A DNA stretch of 39,044 nt, taken from contig NZ_CADCXN010000065.1 in NCBI RefSeq assembly GCF_902806695.1, forward strand, positions 1 through 39,044, in the 5' to 3' direction. The position numbers and the translations under genes are program-made. Numbering within the stretch: the first letter of the stretch is position 1; every line of letters starts with the position of its first letter. Below are positions 1 through 9,264 of this stretch, in pieces. Below the pieces are notes generated by a model. The model made no database searches, was not told the DNA's origin, and was given only the letters and a program-made list of their open reading frames with translations. This DNA comes from Candidatus Methylobacter favarea. GTDB lineage: Bacteria; Pseudomonadota; Gammaproteobacteria; Methylococcales; Methylomonadaceae.

Positions 1-134
1 GCATCGGCCGTTCCATAACCTCGCTGTGCAACTATGAATGCTACGGCCTGCTCGAGGGTAATGCCGTTTTATACCGGGCATTGATTTCGCTGGCGCCGCT
101 GGAAACCATACTGAAATCGCTCAAGCCGCAGTAA
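1..134 (+). CDS. C-terminal end of an unrecognised protein (5' partial)
   Basis: An open frame runs in from the left edge and stops at TAA 132-134, giving about 43 residues (contains CNYECYGLLEG and ends SLKPQ). The composition is protein-like, and the frame is convergent with lysC, whose stop lies 42 bases further on. I do not recognise the family from this short tail, and no domain can be named. The start lies outside the window. Confidence 0.5.
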   Translation, partial: IGRSITSLCNYECYGLLEGNAVLYRALISLAPLETILKSLKPQ

Positions 135-175
135 AACATAGGAGCAATCACAATTTCAACGTCCCGCTTAAAATT

Positions 176-1402
176 TTAAGACACTGCTTCCTGATCCAGT
201 TTGAATGCCGAATGCAAGGCTCTTACTGCCAGTTCGAGATACTTCTCGTCAATAACAATAGAAATTTTGATTTCCGAGGTTGAAATCATTTTGATATTGA
301 TGCCCTCATCAGCAAGCGCTTTAAACATCGTGCTGGCGATGCCGGCGTGGGAGCGCATACCGACGCCGACGATTGAAATTTTGACAATGCCGTCATCAGC
401 GGTAACTTTTTTGGCCCCCAGTTCAGCACAGGTTTTATCAAGCGCGGCCTTGGCCCGCTGATAATCATTGCGATGCACCGTGAAAGTAAAGTCCGTGGTC
501 GCATCATCGGCAATATTCTGGATAATCATATCAATTTCGATATTGGCATCGGCCACAGGCCCAAGAATTTTAAAGGCGACTCCCGGCAAATCCGGCACTC
601 CGCTGATGGTTAATTTTGCCTCATCGCGATTAAATGCGATCCCGGAAATTAAAGCGCTTTCCATTGGTGATTCCTCATAGGTAATAAGCGTGCCCTTACC
701 CTCTTTAAATGATGATAATACGCGCAGCGCAACATTATATTTACCGGCAAATTCCACCGATCTTATTTGCAATACCTTTGAGCCCAGGCTGGCCATTTCC
801 AGCATTTCCTCAAAGGTAATTTTATCGAGTCTGCGCGCTTTGGGCTCTACTCGCGGATCGGTGGTGTAAACGCCATCGACATCGGTATAAATATGGCATT
901 CATCGGCTTTTAAAGCAGCCGCCAATGCGACAGCCGTGGTGTCGGAGCCGCCGCGACCCAACGTGGTGATATTATTTTGCTCGTCAACGCCCTGAAAACC
1001 GGCCACCACCACCACTTTACCTTTATTCAGATGAGAGCGTATGGGCAGCTCGTCTATGTTAAGTATGCGCGCTTTGGTATGAGCGCTATCGGTCAGGATT
1101 TTTACCTGGCTGCCGGTATAAGAATGCGCGTCGCAGCCAATCTCATGTAAAGCCATGCTCAAAAGCGAAACGGTAACCTGCTCGCCGGTAGACAGCAAGA
1201 CATCCATTTCCCGGCCATTGGGCTGTTGCTGCAAAGCTTTTGCCAGGGCAATCAAACGATTGGTTTCGCCGCTCATGGCCGAGACGACAACGACAATCTG
1301 ATCGCCCAGATCATGCGCTTTTTTAACTTTTTTAGCGACTGCCTTAATCCGCTCGATAGAGCCTACCGAAGTGCCGCCAAATTTATATACATATAATGCC
1401 AT
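176..1402 (-). CDS. lysC: Aspartate kinase
   Basis: Phosphorylates L-aspartate to 4-phospho-L-aspartate, the first step to lysine, threonine, methionine and diaminopimelate, in the cytosol. The 408-residue protein has the N-terminal amino-acid-kinase signature KFGGTS (residues 7-12), the nucleotide-binding stretch [15 protein letters not shown], and [12 protein letters not shown]. Two C-terminal ACT domains (about 265-408) are where lysine and threonine feedback acts in this family. Length fits monofunctional class II aspartokinases, with no fused homoserine dehydrogenase. The ATG at 1402 has an AAAGG about nine bases upstream and lies 12 bases after the alaS stop, so the two are probably co-transcribed, as in many gammaproteobacteria. 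The stop codon sits inside a perfect 14-bp palindrome (167-180). Confidence 0.96.
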   Translation of the reverse strand: MALYVYKFGGTSVGSIERIKAVAKKVKKAHDLGDQIVVVVSAMSGETNRLIALAKALQQQPNGREMDVLLSTGEQVTVSLLSMALHEIGCDAHSYTGSQVKILTDSAHTKARILNIDELPIRSHLNKGKVVVVAGFQGVDEQNNITTLGRGGSDTTAVALAAALKADECHIYTDVDGVYTTDPRVEPKARRLDKITFEEMLEMASLGSKVLQIRSVEFAGKYNVALRVLSSFKEGKGTLITYEESPMESALISGIAFNRDEAKLTISGVPDLPGVAFKILGPVADANIEIDMIIQNIADDATTDFTFTVHRNDYQRAKAALDKTCAELGAKKVTADDGIVKISIVGVGMRSHAGIASTMFKALADEGINIKMISTSEIKISIVIDEKYLELAVRALHSAFKLDQEAVS

Positions 1403-1414
1403 TTACTGAAACCT

Positions 1415-4027
1415 TTAACGCGCTGTTTGTTCCTGCACCCAGGCCGGAACCTGAGCCAATGCGCCCGCCAAGCCTGCCGGGTCATTGCCGCCGGCCTGAG
1501 CCATATCGGGCCTGCCGCCGCCTTTGCCGCCCACTTTGGTAGCGACGAAATTGACCAGATCGCCGGCTTTTATCCGCCCTGTCTGGTCTTTGGAAACCCC
1601 CGCAATCAGGCTGACCTTGTCACCTTCAACAACGGCCAGCACGATTGCCGAGCTGCCCAGCTTATTTTTTAACTGATCCACCATGTCCCGCATCGATCTG
1701 GGATCAACATCATTCAGCCTGGCAGCCAACACCTTGACGCCATTGACCTCGACGGCTTGCGCGCTGAGCTCGCCGCCTGCCGATGAAGCCAGTTTTGCGT
1801 TCAAGCGTTCCAGTTGTTTTTCCAGCAAGCGGTTTTTTTCTATCAGCAATTCGACTTTTTCAGCGGCCTTTTCCGGCGAGCTTTTCACCAGCACGGCTAT
1901 GCTTGCGAGCGCCTTGTCGCGGCTGGCTATCCAGTCGATGCAGGCAGCGCCGGTTACCGCTTCAATACGCCTGATGCCGGCCGCTACGCCGGTTTCGCTG
2001 ATTATTTTAAAACAGCCGATATCGCCTGAGCGCTGAACATGGGTGCCGCCGCACAGCTCGGTCGAGAAATCGCCGATTTTTAACACTCTCACCTCATCGC
2101 CGTATTTTTCGTCAAACAGCGCCATTGCGCCTGCTTTAACGGCTTCATCTTTAGCCATGAGCTGTGCGGAAACGGGGTTATTCAAGCGAATCTGTTCATT
2201 AACGAGCCTTTCAATCGTGCTGATTTCATAAGCCGTCACGGGCTCAAAATGTGAAAAGTCAAAGCGCAGCCGCTCGCTATTAACCAGTGAGCCCTTCTGC
2301 GTAACATGATCGCCCAGAATTTGCCTCAGCGCTGAATGCAGCAAATGAGTTGCCGTATGATTCAGTTCCGTGGCTTTTCTATCTGCCGCGCTAACCCTGG
2401 CATCGCCTAACTGACCCGCAGTCAAGGTTCCGCAAATCAGCTTGCCTTTATGCAGAAACAGCTTGCCGCCCTGTTTCTGCGTATCAGTCACTTCAAATAC
2501 AGCGCCGTCCGCTTCAATTTTTCCGCAATCGCCCGCCTGACCGCCGGACTCTGCATAGAAAGGGGTTTTATCCAAAACCACAATGCCTTCTTCGCCATCC
2601 TGCAAGCTATCAACGGGCTGGCCTTTTTTGTAAAGCCCGATAATATGCACCTGGTCATCAAGATAATCGTAGCCGGTAAATTCGGTCTGTCCATCCAGCT
2701 TGATGTCCTGCTCATAATCAGCGCCAAAACTGCTGGCCAGCCGCGCCCTGTCGCGTTGCGCGGACATAGCCATTTCAAAGCCGGCATGATCGACGGTAAG
2801 ATTATTTTCACGGGCAAAATCAGCGGTCAAGTCAACCGGGAAGCCATAAGTATCGTAAAGCTGGAATACCGTATCACCCGGAATCACAGAGCCTTGCATT
2901 CTGGCGACGCAGGCTTCCAGAATCTTCATGCCCTGTTCCAGGGTTTCTGCAAAGCGTTCTTCTTCCTTCTTTAATACGCGCTCAACCTGGGCTTGCGCGG
3001 CTTTAAGCTCAGGAAAAGCCGCGCCCATTTCTTCCACGAGCGGCGCGACCAGTTTATAGAAAAATGTTTCATGAATACCCAAACGGTAGCCATGCCGAAT
3101 GGCGCGGCGAATAATGCGGCGCAAGACATAACCCCGGCCTTCGTTGGACGGCATCACCCCATCGGCCACCAGAAAGGCAGACGAACGAATATGGTCGGCA
3201 ATGACCCGCAGCGAGCTTTGCATTAAATCCGTCGTGCCGGCAATCCCGGCCGCTGCTTTCAATAACTTTTGAAATAAATCGATTTCATAATTGCTGTGCA
3301 CCCCCTGCAATACCGCCGCTATGCGCTCCAGACCCATGCCGGTATCGACCGACGGTTTCGGCAGCGGGGTCAGCGCGCCATCAACGGCGCGGTCATACTG
3401 CATGAACACCAGATTCCAGATTTCGATATACCGGTCGCCGTCCTCTTCGGGCGTGCCCGGCGGGCCTCCGGGGAGATGCACTCCGTGATCATAAAATATT
3501 TCGCTGCAAGGCCCGCAAGGCCCCGTATCTCCCATAGACCAGAAATTATCCTTGGCGCCGATTCTCGAAAACCGTGTTCTGGCTATGCCGATATCATCAA
3601 GCCAGATTTTTTCCGCTTCCGAGTCTTCCTCAAAAACGGTCACCCATAATTTTTCGGCGGGAATTTCCAGCTCTTTTGTCAGAAAATCCCAGGCGAAGCG
3701 GATGGCTTCTTTTTTAAAGTAATCGCCAAAGCTGAAATTACCCAGCATTTCAAAGAACGTATGATGTCTTGCCGTATAGCCGACATTTTCCAGGTCATTA
3801 TGCTTGCCGCCGGCCCTGACGCAGCGCTGACTGGTCGCCGCCCTGTTAAAATCACGCTGCTCGCGGCCTAAAAACACCTCTTTAAACTGCACCATGCCGG
3901 CATTGGTGAATAACAAGGTCGGATCATTTGCCGGCACAAGTGAACTTGAAGGCTGTATGGAATGCCCCCGCTCACGAAAAAACTCCAGGAAGGCGGCACG
4001 CACATCTGCACTGGTCATCTTTTTCAT
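1415..4027 (-). CDS. alaS: Alanyl-tRNA synthetase
   Basis: Charges tRNA-Ala with alanine and edits mischarged Ser/Gly in the cytosol. At 870 residues it is a full-length class II AlaRS: catalytic N-terminus ([27 protein letters not shown]), editing domain with HTATH and CGGTH zinc motifs, and a C-terminal coiled coil plus C-Ala domain ending in the Gly-rich [15 protein letters not shown]. The ATG at 4027 has no clear ribosome-binding site. The Met at residue 4 (4018) aligns better with the usual family start and may be the real one. It lies upstream of lysC with a 12-base gap. In many relatives recX is the direct upstream neighbour; here a 1.4 kb accessory pocket separates them. Confidence 0.97.
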   Translation of the reverse strand: MKKMTSADVRAAFLEFFRERGHSIQPSSSLVPANDPTLLFTNAGMVQFKEVFLGREQRDFNRAATSQRCVRAGGKHNDLENVGYTARHHTFFEMLGNFSFGDYFKKEAIRFAWDFLTKELEIPAEKLWVTVFEEDSEAEKIWLDDIGIARTRFSRIGAKDNFWSMGDTGPCGPCSEIFYDHGVHLPGGPPGTPEEDGDRYIEIWNLVFMQYDRAVDGALTPLPKPSVDTGMGLERIAAVLQGVHSNYEIDLFQKLLKAAAGIAGTTDLMQSSLRVIADHIRSSAFLVADGVMPSNEGRGYVLRRIIRRAIRHGYRLGIHETFFYKLVAPLVEEMGAAFPELKAAQAQVERVLKKEEERFAETLEQGMKILEACVARMQGSVIPGDTVFQLYDTYGFPVDLTADFARENNLTVDHAGFEMAMSAQRDRARLASSFGADYEQDIKLDGQTEFTGYDYLDDQVHIIGLYKKGQPVDSLQDGEEGIVVLDKTPFYAESGGQAGDCGKIEADGAVFEVTDTQKQGGKLFLHKGKLICGTLTAGQLGDARVSAADRKATELNHTATHLLHSALRQILGDHVTQKGSLVNSERLRFDFSHFEPVTAYEISTIERLVNEQIRLNNPVSAQLMAKDEAVKAGAMALFDEKYGDEVRVLKIGDFSTELCGGTHVQRSGDIGCFKIISETGVAAGIRRIEAVTGAACIDWIASRDKALASIAVLVKSSPEKAAEKVELLIEKNRLLEKQLERLNAKLASSAGGELSAQAVEVNGVKVLAARLNDVDPRSMRDMVDQLKNKLGSSAIVLAVVEGDKVSLIAGVSKDQTGRIKAGDLVNFVATKVGGKGGGRPDMAQAGGNDPAGLAGALAQVPAWVQEQTAR

Positions 4028-4111
4028 CAGACATTAAATAGAATAAGTCATGGATGGCTTATTCTAGCAGAAATGCACTGCCTGCTGTCTCCTTTAAAAG
4101 CTGTGCTACGC

Positions 4112-4141
4112 TTGACTCTCTACTTAGCACTTACTTATTCG
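4112..4141 (+). promoter_or_regulatory. Candidate sigma-70 promoter for the small lipoprotein gene
   Basis: TTGACT at 4112-4117 is a five-of-six -35 box. The best -10 after an 18-base spacer is TATTCG (4136-4141), only three of six. The gene's ATG at 4157 is preceded by a good GGGAGA ribosome-binding site. Judged by eye only. Confidence 0.3.
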
Positions 4142-4156
4142 AATTAGGGAGAAACA

Positions 4157-4538
4157 ATGAAGCTAAAAATTCTGGCATTAATTTTAACAACAACCGCCTG
4201 CGCACCCAACATAAAGCCTGAAAATCTTGACTACGGCCCCGAGCCTGTTGGCTACAAGGACATCATCGAGGGGCGGCACGCGACAAGGCGCTGCCGACCC
4301 TGATGCGGTGCGAATCAGATACTATGGCAAGCCTTTCAAAACCCATGTTTACAATCATTTTACCGGCGGCAATATCAGGGCCGGCTGGGGCGTTTGCTAC
4401 GACATCAACGGTAAGAATGTTTATGGCGGCTATACCGGCTTCATGCCTCGCTTCATCATTCTTCATAATAACTACACGATCTATATGGCTCGTGACTTGA
4501 GAGCTGTCGATTTGTGCGAAGCAAACGCCATTAAATGA
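4157..4538 (+). pseudogene. Small lipoprotein of unknown function, frameshifted
   Basis: ATG 4157 follows GGGAGA and opens a lipoprotein signal peptide (MKLKILALILTTTAC, lipobox TTAC with Cys-15). The frame hits TGA at 4301. Another frame carries on as a coherent protein (DPDAVRIRYYGKPFKTH, then NHFTGGNIRAGWGVCYDING) to the stop at 4536-4538. Dropping one G from the GGGG run at 4270-4273 joins both halves into a single protein of about 126 residues reading YKDIIEGGTRQGAADPDAVR. The pattern of a KDII-like segment followed by DPDAVR resembles small secreted lipoproteins with no known function. Either the gene is newly broken or the assembly has one extra base. No paralogue is in the window. Confidence 0.65.
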
Positions 4539-4563
4539 TTATTAAAAATTAATGCAAATAGTG

Positions 4564-4569
4564 TATAAT
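4564..4569 (+). promoter_or_regulatory. Perfect -10 box upstream of the 103-aa protein
   Basis: TATAAT at 4564-4569 lies in a very A/T-rich stretch just after the preceding gene. The -35 position (about 4541-4546, ATTAAA) is poor. The leader to the ATG at 4592 would be only about 16 bases, with no Shine-Dalgarno sequence, so translation would be near-leaderless. Confidence 0.4.
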
Positions 4570-4591
4570 GTTTTTATTTATTCATTAAATC

Positions 4592-4903
4592 ATGACACAG
4601 CAAAATTTAATCACCTCAAGAAGAACCGTCGCTCTGGCCGAAGACACCATCGTCAGGCTCAAGGCTTTCTCTAAAGCCAATCGTCTTAAAATGTATGAAG
4701 TGATGGATACGCTGGTGAATCTGGCCTATCAGGATGAAGGCATCAAAAAGCGCATTATTGATGAGACCAGAAGGCTAAGTCAGGAAAAGAAAAGCATCAA
4801 AGTAACTTTGGCTCAGAAGGCCAACAGGCTTGATCCCAAGCTCAGGGAAAGGCTTAGAACCATGTCCGCTGAGGAACTGGGGCGGCTGTTAGAGAGAGGG
4901 TAA
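4592..4903 (+). CDS. Hypothetical protein, possibly ribbon-helix-helix DNA-binding
   Basis: A 103-residue charged protein. Residues 10-50 (RRTVALAEDTIVRLKAFSKA, then helix-forming MYEVMDTLVNLAYQDEG) have the strand-helix-helix look of MetJ/Arc-type regulators or antitoxins. The C-terminal half is Lys/Arg-rich and helical (QEKKSIKVTLAQKANRLDPK). That reading rests on pattern only. No ribosome-binding site precedes the ATG; a TATAAT lies 22 bases upstream. No toxin-like partner adjoins it: the next gene is a DUF1640-like membrane protein on the other strand. A strong bidirectional terminator follows six bases after the stop. It could be a mobile-element passenger. Confidence 0.6.
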   Translation: MTQQNLITSRRTVALAEDTIVRLKAFSKANRLKMYEVMDTLVNLAYQDEGIKKRIIDETRRLSQEKKSIKVTLAQKANRLDPKLRERLRTMSAEELGRLLERG

Positions 4904-4908
4904 TCAAG

Positions 4909-4931
4909 AAAGGCCCTTTTTGGGCCTTTTT
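4909..4931 (+). terminator. Rho-independent terminator, probably bidirectional
   Basis: AAAGGCCC, a TTTTT loop, GGGCCTTTT, then a T tail. The reverse strand also ends in a T-rich tract (GGGCCTTTCTT). It therefore suits both the gene ending at 4903 (+) and the convergent gene ending at 4956 (-). Confidence 0.85.
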
Positions 4932-4955
4932 ATTGGTTAGCAACATTTAAATTTA

Positions 4956-5207
4956 TTAGAAAAACGTCTTCAGAATCAAAGATAACATGCCGGCCAGCAA
5001 CATGCCCATCATCCACTTTAGAACGGCCAAGTCGGTCTTGATTGGGTTTAACTCCTGTTGCAATCTGTTATCCAAATACTCACGGGTGACAATCTGGTCT
5101 TGAGCATCGGCAATGACGCGCACAACCGCTTCTGCCTGTTCCTGAGAAAAGTTGGCGGCTTTGAGTTTGGCAACTAGGGCCAGAGTGTCAAACGTTATCG
5201 TAGTCAT
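4956..5207 (-). CDS. DUF1640-like small coiled-coil membrane protein
   Basis: 83 residues beginning MTTITFDTLALVAKLKAANF, then QEQAEAVVRVIADAQDQIVT, a coiled-coil segment (about 40-62) and one C-terminal membrane span (about 64-82, MMGMLLAGMLSLILKTFF). This order, an opening 'F-TL--V-KLK-A-F---QAEA' motif then a coiled coil and a terminal anchor, is typical of the DUF1640/CCDC90-like family found widely in proteobacteria, often in accessory DNA. No bacterial function is established for it. It is convergent with the preceding 103-aa gene and shares its terminator. Confidence 0.75.
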   Translation of the reverse strand: MTTITFDTLALVAKLKAANFSQEQAEAVVRVIADAQDQIVTREYLDNRLQQELNPIKTDLAVLKWMMGMLLAGMLSLILKTFF

Positions 5208-5220
5208 GATTTTAATAATA

Positions 5221-5403
5221 ATGAATTTAGTAGAGAATCACAAGGAGTATAAAGATTGGATTTTGGAGGGATGCCCTCTACTACCTAAAGGAATGACTTT
5301 TTTCGAGGTGGAATACAGGGGTGATAATATATGGATAGTGTTTTTCAGCCTTTGCGCTATACCATTTCAAAATTATTTAAACTTCAAAATCAAACTGGGC
5401 TAA
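5221..5403 (+). CDS. Doubtful small ORF
   Basis: An ATG-started 60-residue frame (MNLVENHKEYKDWILEGCPL onwards, with a hydrophobic IWIVFFSLCAIPF stretch) in the gap between the DUF1640-like gene and recX. It has no ribosome-binding site and no family I recognise. The DNA is A/T-rich relative to its neighbours. It may be a real small protein or a remnant of one. Confidence 0.2.
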   Translation: MNLVENHKEYKDWILEGCPLLPKGMTFFEVEYRGDNIWIVFFSLCAIPFQNYLNFKIKLG

Positions 5404-5413
5404 GTCTGGATTT

Positions 5414-5872
5414 TTACTTACTCTTAAATACACTTGCGTGTAAGGCGCTAATCATTTCAATGGAAAAGCCGCGATGCACTAAAAAACGGCTGCGTTTTGC
5501 CCATTCATTTCGATCCATCGGGGTGTCATGTTTATATTTTTTAAAATACACCTGCTCCAGCAGATCCATCCAGCTACCGGCCGCTTTTTGCACAATGTCT
5601 TCAAGGTTAACGGCATCAATCCCGTTTTGCCGCAGTTCATAGGCAATACGGATAGGGCCATAGCCTTTCTGGATACGATGCCGAGCATAATTTTCCGCAT
5701 ACCTCTGGTCATTCTGCCAGCCTTGCAGAATCAATTCGTCAATAACTGCAAGCACTTTATCCCTGTTAAAACCATTTATTACCAGCTTGTCCAACAATTC
5801 TTTGCGGCTATGTTCTCTTCGCGCCAGCAAGCGCAGGCAGGTTTTCCTGATATGCTTAGCAACTTCATCCAC
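5414..5872 (-). CDS. recX: Regulatory protein RecX
   Basis: Binds RecA filaments and limits recombinase and coprotease activity in the cytosol. 152 residues, the normal RecX size, built of helical triplets: RLLARREHSRKELLDKL at the N-terminus, then LILQGWQNDQRYAENYARHR and QKGYGPIRIAYELRQNGID, all RecX hallmarks. The start is GTG at 5872, 19 bases after the recA stop, so it is co-transcribed with recA as usual. No terminator is visible between them, so readthrough probably sets the recX level. Confidence 0.95.
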   Translation of the reverse strand: MDEVAKHIRKTCLRLLARREHSRKELLDKLVINGFNRDKVLAVIDELILQGWQNDQRYAENYARHRIQKGYGPIRIAYELRQNGIDAVNLEDIVQKAAGSWMDLLEQVYFKKYKHDTPMDRNEWAKRSRFLVHRGFSIEMISALHASVFKSK

Positions 5873-5891
5873 CGCAAACTAACCAAGGCCG

Positions 5892-6926
5892 CTATTCGCC
5901 CTCTTCAGTCAGCGGCTCGATGACCGGCGGCGGCGCTTTGCCAAAGGCCTCGGCTCTTATTTTTGCCTCGATTTCTTGGGCTTTGTCAGGATGCTCTTTC
6001 AGAAAGGCTTTGGCATTGTCCTTGCCCTGGCCGATTTTCTCATCCCCGTAACTGTACCAGGAACCGGCTTTCTGAATGAATCCATAGTTAACGCCCAGAT
6101 CGACCAGCTCCCCATAAAAGGAAATGCCTTCCCCATATAAAATTTCAAATTCGGCCTGTTTAAAAGGCGGAGCGACTTTGTTTTTTACGACTTTTACGCG
6201 GGTTTCATTACCAATAACTTCTTCACCCTTTTTGACGGAACCAATACGCCGGATATCCAGGCGCACCGAAGCGTAAAACTTGAGCGCGTTGCCGCCGGTT
6301 GTGGTTTCAGGATTGCCGAACATGACCCCGATTTTCATCCTGATCTGGTTGATAAAAATCACCAGGGTATTGGAGCGCTTGATATTTCCCGTGAGTTTTC
6401 TTAATGCCTGGGACATTAAACGCGCCTGCAAGCCCATGTGCGAATCGCCCATATCGCCTTCAATCTCGGCTTTAGGCGTTAACGCGGCCACCGAATCAAC
6501 CACGACGATATCAACGGCGCCCGAACGCACCAGCATATCGGTAATTTCCAGCGCCTGCTCGCCGGTATCCGGCTGGGAAACCAGTAAGTCATTTACATTA
6601 ACGCCGATTTTCTCGGCATAGCCCGGATCCAAGGCATGTTCGGCATCAACAAATGCCGCCGTGCCGCCAAGCTTTTGCATTTCGGCGATGACCTGCAAGG
6701 TCAATGTGGTTTTACCTGACGATTCAGGGCCATATATCTCAACAACACGGCCGCGAGGCAAACCGCCGCAACCCAGCGCAATATCCAGGCCAAGGGAACC
6801 TGTAGAAACGACGTCGATATCGCGCGAAGCAGACACATCGCCCATACGCATGACCGAGCCTTTGCCAAACTGCTTTTCTATTTGCATCAGCGCTGCGCCT
6901 AGCGCTTTCTTTTTGTTTTCATCCAT
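5892..6926 (-). CDS. recA: Recombinase RecA
   Basis: ATP-dependent strand-exchange protein of homologous recombination and the SOS co-protease. I chose the ATG at 6926 ([20 protein letters not shown]): a CGGAG ribosome-binding site lies seven to eight bases upstream and the length becomes 344 residues, as in the family. The longer frame to 6986 adds 20 atypical residues. Walker [10 protein letters not shown] is at 66-74, followed by [17 protein letters not shown] and the L2-region [20 protein letters not shown]. The acidic C-terminus ends EPLTEEGE. I saw no convincing CTGT-N8-ACAG LexA box in the 130 bases upstream, so SOS control is not supported by eye. Confidence 0.98.
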   Translation of the reverse strand: MDENKKKALGAALMQIEKQFGKGSVMRMGDVSASRDIDVVSTGSLGLDIALGCGGLPRGRVVEIYGPESSGKTTLTLQVIAEMQKLGGTAAFVDAEHALDPGYAEKIGVNVNDLLVSQPDTGEQALEITDMLVRSGAVDIVVVDSVAALTPKAEIEGDMGDSHMGLQARLMSQALRKLTGNIKRSNTLVIFINQIRMKIGVMFGNPETTTGGNALKFYASVRLDIRRIGSVKKGEEVIGNETRVKVVKNKVAPPFKQAEFEILYGEGISFYGELVDLGVNYGFIQKAGSWYSYGDEKIGQGKDNAKAFLKEHPDKAQEIEAKIRAEAFGKAPPPVIEPLTEEGE

Positions 6927-7062
6927 TATAATGCTCCGGTGGCGGTGTAGGTAAGAAAGAAATATCGCTAAAATCAAGGGCTTCATTATCCCATAGAGAC
7001 CAGGGTTCGGGTAGTATTGATTTATTTGGAGAGCTGATTAATCCCATCTTCAGGAGTACTTC

Positions 7063-8208
7063 TTAAGACAATAGAGCCAGCGCCAGTTCAGCCATATTTT
7101 TAGAACCGCCGCCTTGCCCTAACTGCTCCTTAACACGCCTCAAATTTTCACGCATTGCGTTTGCATAAATCCTGTCAGTCAAAATTCGACTGATTTCGGC
7201 GGCCAGATTTTCGGCTGTCGCCTCGTGCTGAATGAATTCCCTGATAATGCTTCTGCCCGCCACAATATTCGGCAAGCCTATAAAGGGCGTTTTCACCAGC
7301 CATCGGCCCAGCCAGTAAGTTAAAGGGGAAAGCTTGTAGGCAATCACCATAGGGACAGTCAGCAAGGTGATTTCCAGCGTGGCCGTGCCCGATGTCGTCA
7401 TGACTGCATCGCAGCATTGAATGGCGTCGTAAGGCTGGTTTTTTACTACAGTAATGTTAACAGGCGACTGCTTTAAATAACCTTCAAGCAGTTCGCGGCT
7501 GATTGAATCGGCCTGGGGCAAAATGAACTGGAGGCCGGGCAAACTGGTTTGCAGTTCTTCAGCGGCTTTCAGCATCACCGGCAGCATGCGCTTGATTTCG
7601 TTGGCGCGGCTTCCCGGCAACAGCCCCACTACCGGCCGTTTTTCATCCATTTTAAAGAGCATCATATCTTCAGCTTTACTGTGCCGAGCGTGGACCTTAT
7701 CGACCGAAGGATGGCCCACATAGCGCACCGGCACCTTCTCGGCGTCATAATAAGCGGTTTCAAAAGGAAATATCACCGCCATCATGTCGATAACTTCGCC
7801 ATATTTCTTGACCCGGCCAGGCCGCCATGCCCATACCTGCGGGCTGACATAAAACAGCACTTTAATACCGGACTGCTTGGCGAACCGGGCCAATTTAAAA
7901 TTAAACTCCTTGTAATCCACGCAAACCAGTAAATCCGGCCGTTCCGTTTCTATTATTTCCTGCATGAGCTTTAACGCCCTGCGGATTTCGCCGTAATGCC
8001 TGACAACCTCAACAACGCCGATCACGGCGATATTCGTTGAATCGTAGCGAATATCGATGCCCGCCTGAGCCATTTTTGCAGCGCCCATGCCGATGCCTTT
8101 AATATCGGGCTGATGTTTTTTCAATTCCAGGAACATATTGGCGGCATGCCGGTCGCCGGATGATTCACCGGCGCTGAACAGAATGGTTAAAGATTTATGC
8201 TGAGGCAT
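7063..8208 (-). CDS. lpxB: Lipid-A-disaccharide synthase
   Basis: Glycosyltransferase (GT19) that joins UDP-diacylglucosamine to lipid X at the inner face of the inner membrane, forming the lipid A disaccharide. Motifs: GESSGD near residue 14, VDYKEFNFKLARFAK, VSPQVWAWRPGRVKKYG, FPFE, YVGHPSVD, LLPGSRANEI, and a hydrophobic YKLSPLTYWLGRWLVKTPFIGLPNIV. At about 381 residues it matches the family. I prefer ATG 8208 to the TTG at 8217; neither has a strong ribosome-binding site. It lies apart from lpxA/lpxD, but a gnnA/gnnB-like pair lies 2.4 kb away on the same strand. If those enzymes work as suggested, LpxB here would handle amide-linked acyl sugars. Confidence 0.96.
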   Translation of the reverse strand: MPQHKSLTILFSAGESSGDRHAANMFLELKKHQPDIKGIGMGAAKMAQAGIDIRYDSTNIAVIGVVEVVRHYGEIRRALKLMQEIIETERPDLLVCVDYKEFNFKLARFAKQSGIKVLFYVSPQVWAWRPGRVKKYGEVIDMMAVIFPFETAYYDAEKVPVRYVGHPSVDKVHARHSKAEDMMLFKMDEKRPVVGLLPGSRANEIKRMLPVMLKAAEELQTSLPGLQFILPQADSISRELLEGYLKQSPVNITVVKNQPYDAIQCCDAVMTTSGTATLEITLLTVPMVIAYKLSPLTYWLGRWLVKTPFIGLPNIVAGRSIIREFIQHEATAENLAAEISRILTDRIYANAMRENLRRVKEQLGQGGGSKNMAELALALLS

Positions 8209-8302
8209 GGCGGGCAAGCTAAAAGATATATATGCTACGCGAAACTAAGGCTTTGACAATGACATTCCCAAATGGGATTTGATGAACGCAAGAGTAGTGA
8301 GT

Positions 8303-8330
8303 CAAGTGTAGATGTAATAATATACACTTG
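8303..8330. repeat. 8-bp inverted repeat CAAGTGTA-N12-TACACTTG
   Basis: Perfect arms at 8303-8310 and 8323-8330 in the divergent region between lpxB and the VIT-type gene. It could be an operator for either gene or a hairpin in a leader. There is no T tract, so a terminator is unlikely. Confidence 0.5.
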
Positions 8331-8340
8331 TTTTCGAATT

Positions 8341-8372
8341 TCATTAGCCGCCTGATTAGCTGTCTGATTATA
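8341..8372. repeat. Three ATTA motifs at 12-bp intervals
   Basis: ATTA occurs at 8343, 8355 and 8367, each in a T(C/G)ATTA context, and the first two extend to ATTAGC. The block lies about 45-75 bases upstream of the VIT-type gene. Regular spacing suggests a regulator-binding array, but low-complexity drift cannot be excluded. Confidence 0.35.
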
Positions 8373-8414
8373 AGTTATGGGGCATCATGCTATCCCTAAC
8401 ACAGAAAGGACGTT

Positions 8415-9104
8415 ATGAGACATATTGAAAGACATAGAGTACGACGCATCGGCTGGCTGCGGGCGGCTGTTCTTGGCGCCAATGACGGTATTGTTTCCAC
8501 TGCCAGCCTGGTCTTGGGCGTGGCCGCCGCAGGCGCAAGTTCAGCCAATATTTTGATAGCAGGTATTGCCGGTCTTGTGGCCGGCGCCATGTCAATGGCG
8601 GCTGGCGAGTATGTGTCGGTAAGTTCACAAGCCGATACCGAGCGCGCCGATCTGGATCGGGAACGTAAAGAGCTGGCTGCAGACCCCGAACATGAGCATG
8701 CGGAAATGACGGCCATCTATGTCGGGCGCGGGCTTGATGCAGAACTGGCCGCCGAGGTCGCTGCCCAGTTGATGGCGCATGATGCGCTCGGCGCTCATGC
8801 GCGTGACGAGCTGGGTATTTCGGAAACCTTGACCGCACGCCCGGTTCAGGCCGGTTTGGCGTCAGCCGCCACTTTTGCAGTCGGCGCCGTTCTGCCTCTT
8901 TTGATTGTCCTTTGGGCGCCCATATCTACGCTCATCTGGGCTATTTCGGGCAGTTCGCTCTTGTTTCTTGCCCTGTTAGGCTCGCTGGCTGCGCATGCCG
9001 GCGGCGCTTCTGTAATTACTGCGGCCATGCGGGTGACCTTGTGGGGCGCCTTGGCTATGGCCATGACAACTGGAGTTGGGGCTTTGTTTGGAGTAGCTGC
9101 CTGA
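8415..9104 (+). CDS. VIT1/CCC1-family metal transporter
   Basis: Inner-membrane protein of the vacuolar iron transporter family, members of which move Fe2+ and/or Mn2+ out of the cytosol. 229 residues, the usual size. The N-terminal signature RAAVLGANDGIVSTASLVLG covers membrane span 1, and SMAAGEYVSVSSQADTERAD covers the end of span 2 and the start of the metal-binding cytosolic arm (ERKELAADPEHEHAEM, rich in Glu/His). Three more spans follow (about 145-165, 168-190, 202-225). A good GAAAGGA ribosome-binding site precedes the ATG. The gene stands alone, convergent with trhP and divergent from lpxB. Upstream repeats at 8303-8372 may carry its control. Iron versus manganese cannot be told from sequence alone. 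Confidence 0.92.
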   Translation: MRHIERHRVRRIGWLRAAVLGANDGIVSTASLVLGVAAAGASSANILIAGIAGLVAGAMSMAAGEYVSVSSQADTERADLDRERKELAADPEHEHAEMTAIYVGRGLDAELAAEVAAQLMAHDALGAHARDELGISETLTARPVQAGLASAATFAVGAVLPLLIVLWAPISTLIWAISGSSLLFLALLGSLAAHAGGASVITAAMRVTLWGALAMAMTTGVGALFGVAA

Positions 9105-9264
9105 GATCGGCGGCGCTAAATAATCTCGACGCTAACAAAATCCATAGTTCAGGTTCGGTTGATTTAGCCTCCACGCAAGCGCACTACGGACAAGCGGTTA
9201 ATTGCATTTTAAATATAACGCGCCAGCAGGCCATGATTGCTGCGGGTTTCCGGGATGGGTATTT

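Noticed and set aside
167-180. CTTAAAATTTTAAG perfect palindrome over the lysC stop
   Set aside because: A/T-only core with no loop and no T tract beyond it. It may be chance; no role can be argued.
2450-2974. Plus-strand frame of 174 residues inside alaS
   Set aside because: Entirely antisense to a certain gene, with no domain pattern or start signal.
6927-7062. Possible LexA box upstream of recA
   Set aside because: No CTGT-N8-ACAG match by eye; the closest CTG/CAG pair has the wrong spacing.
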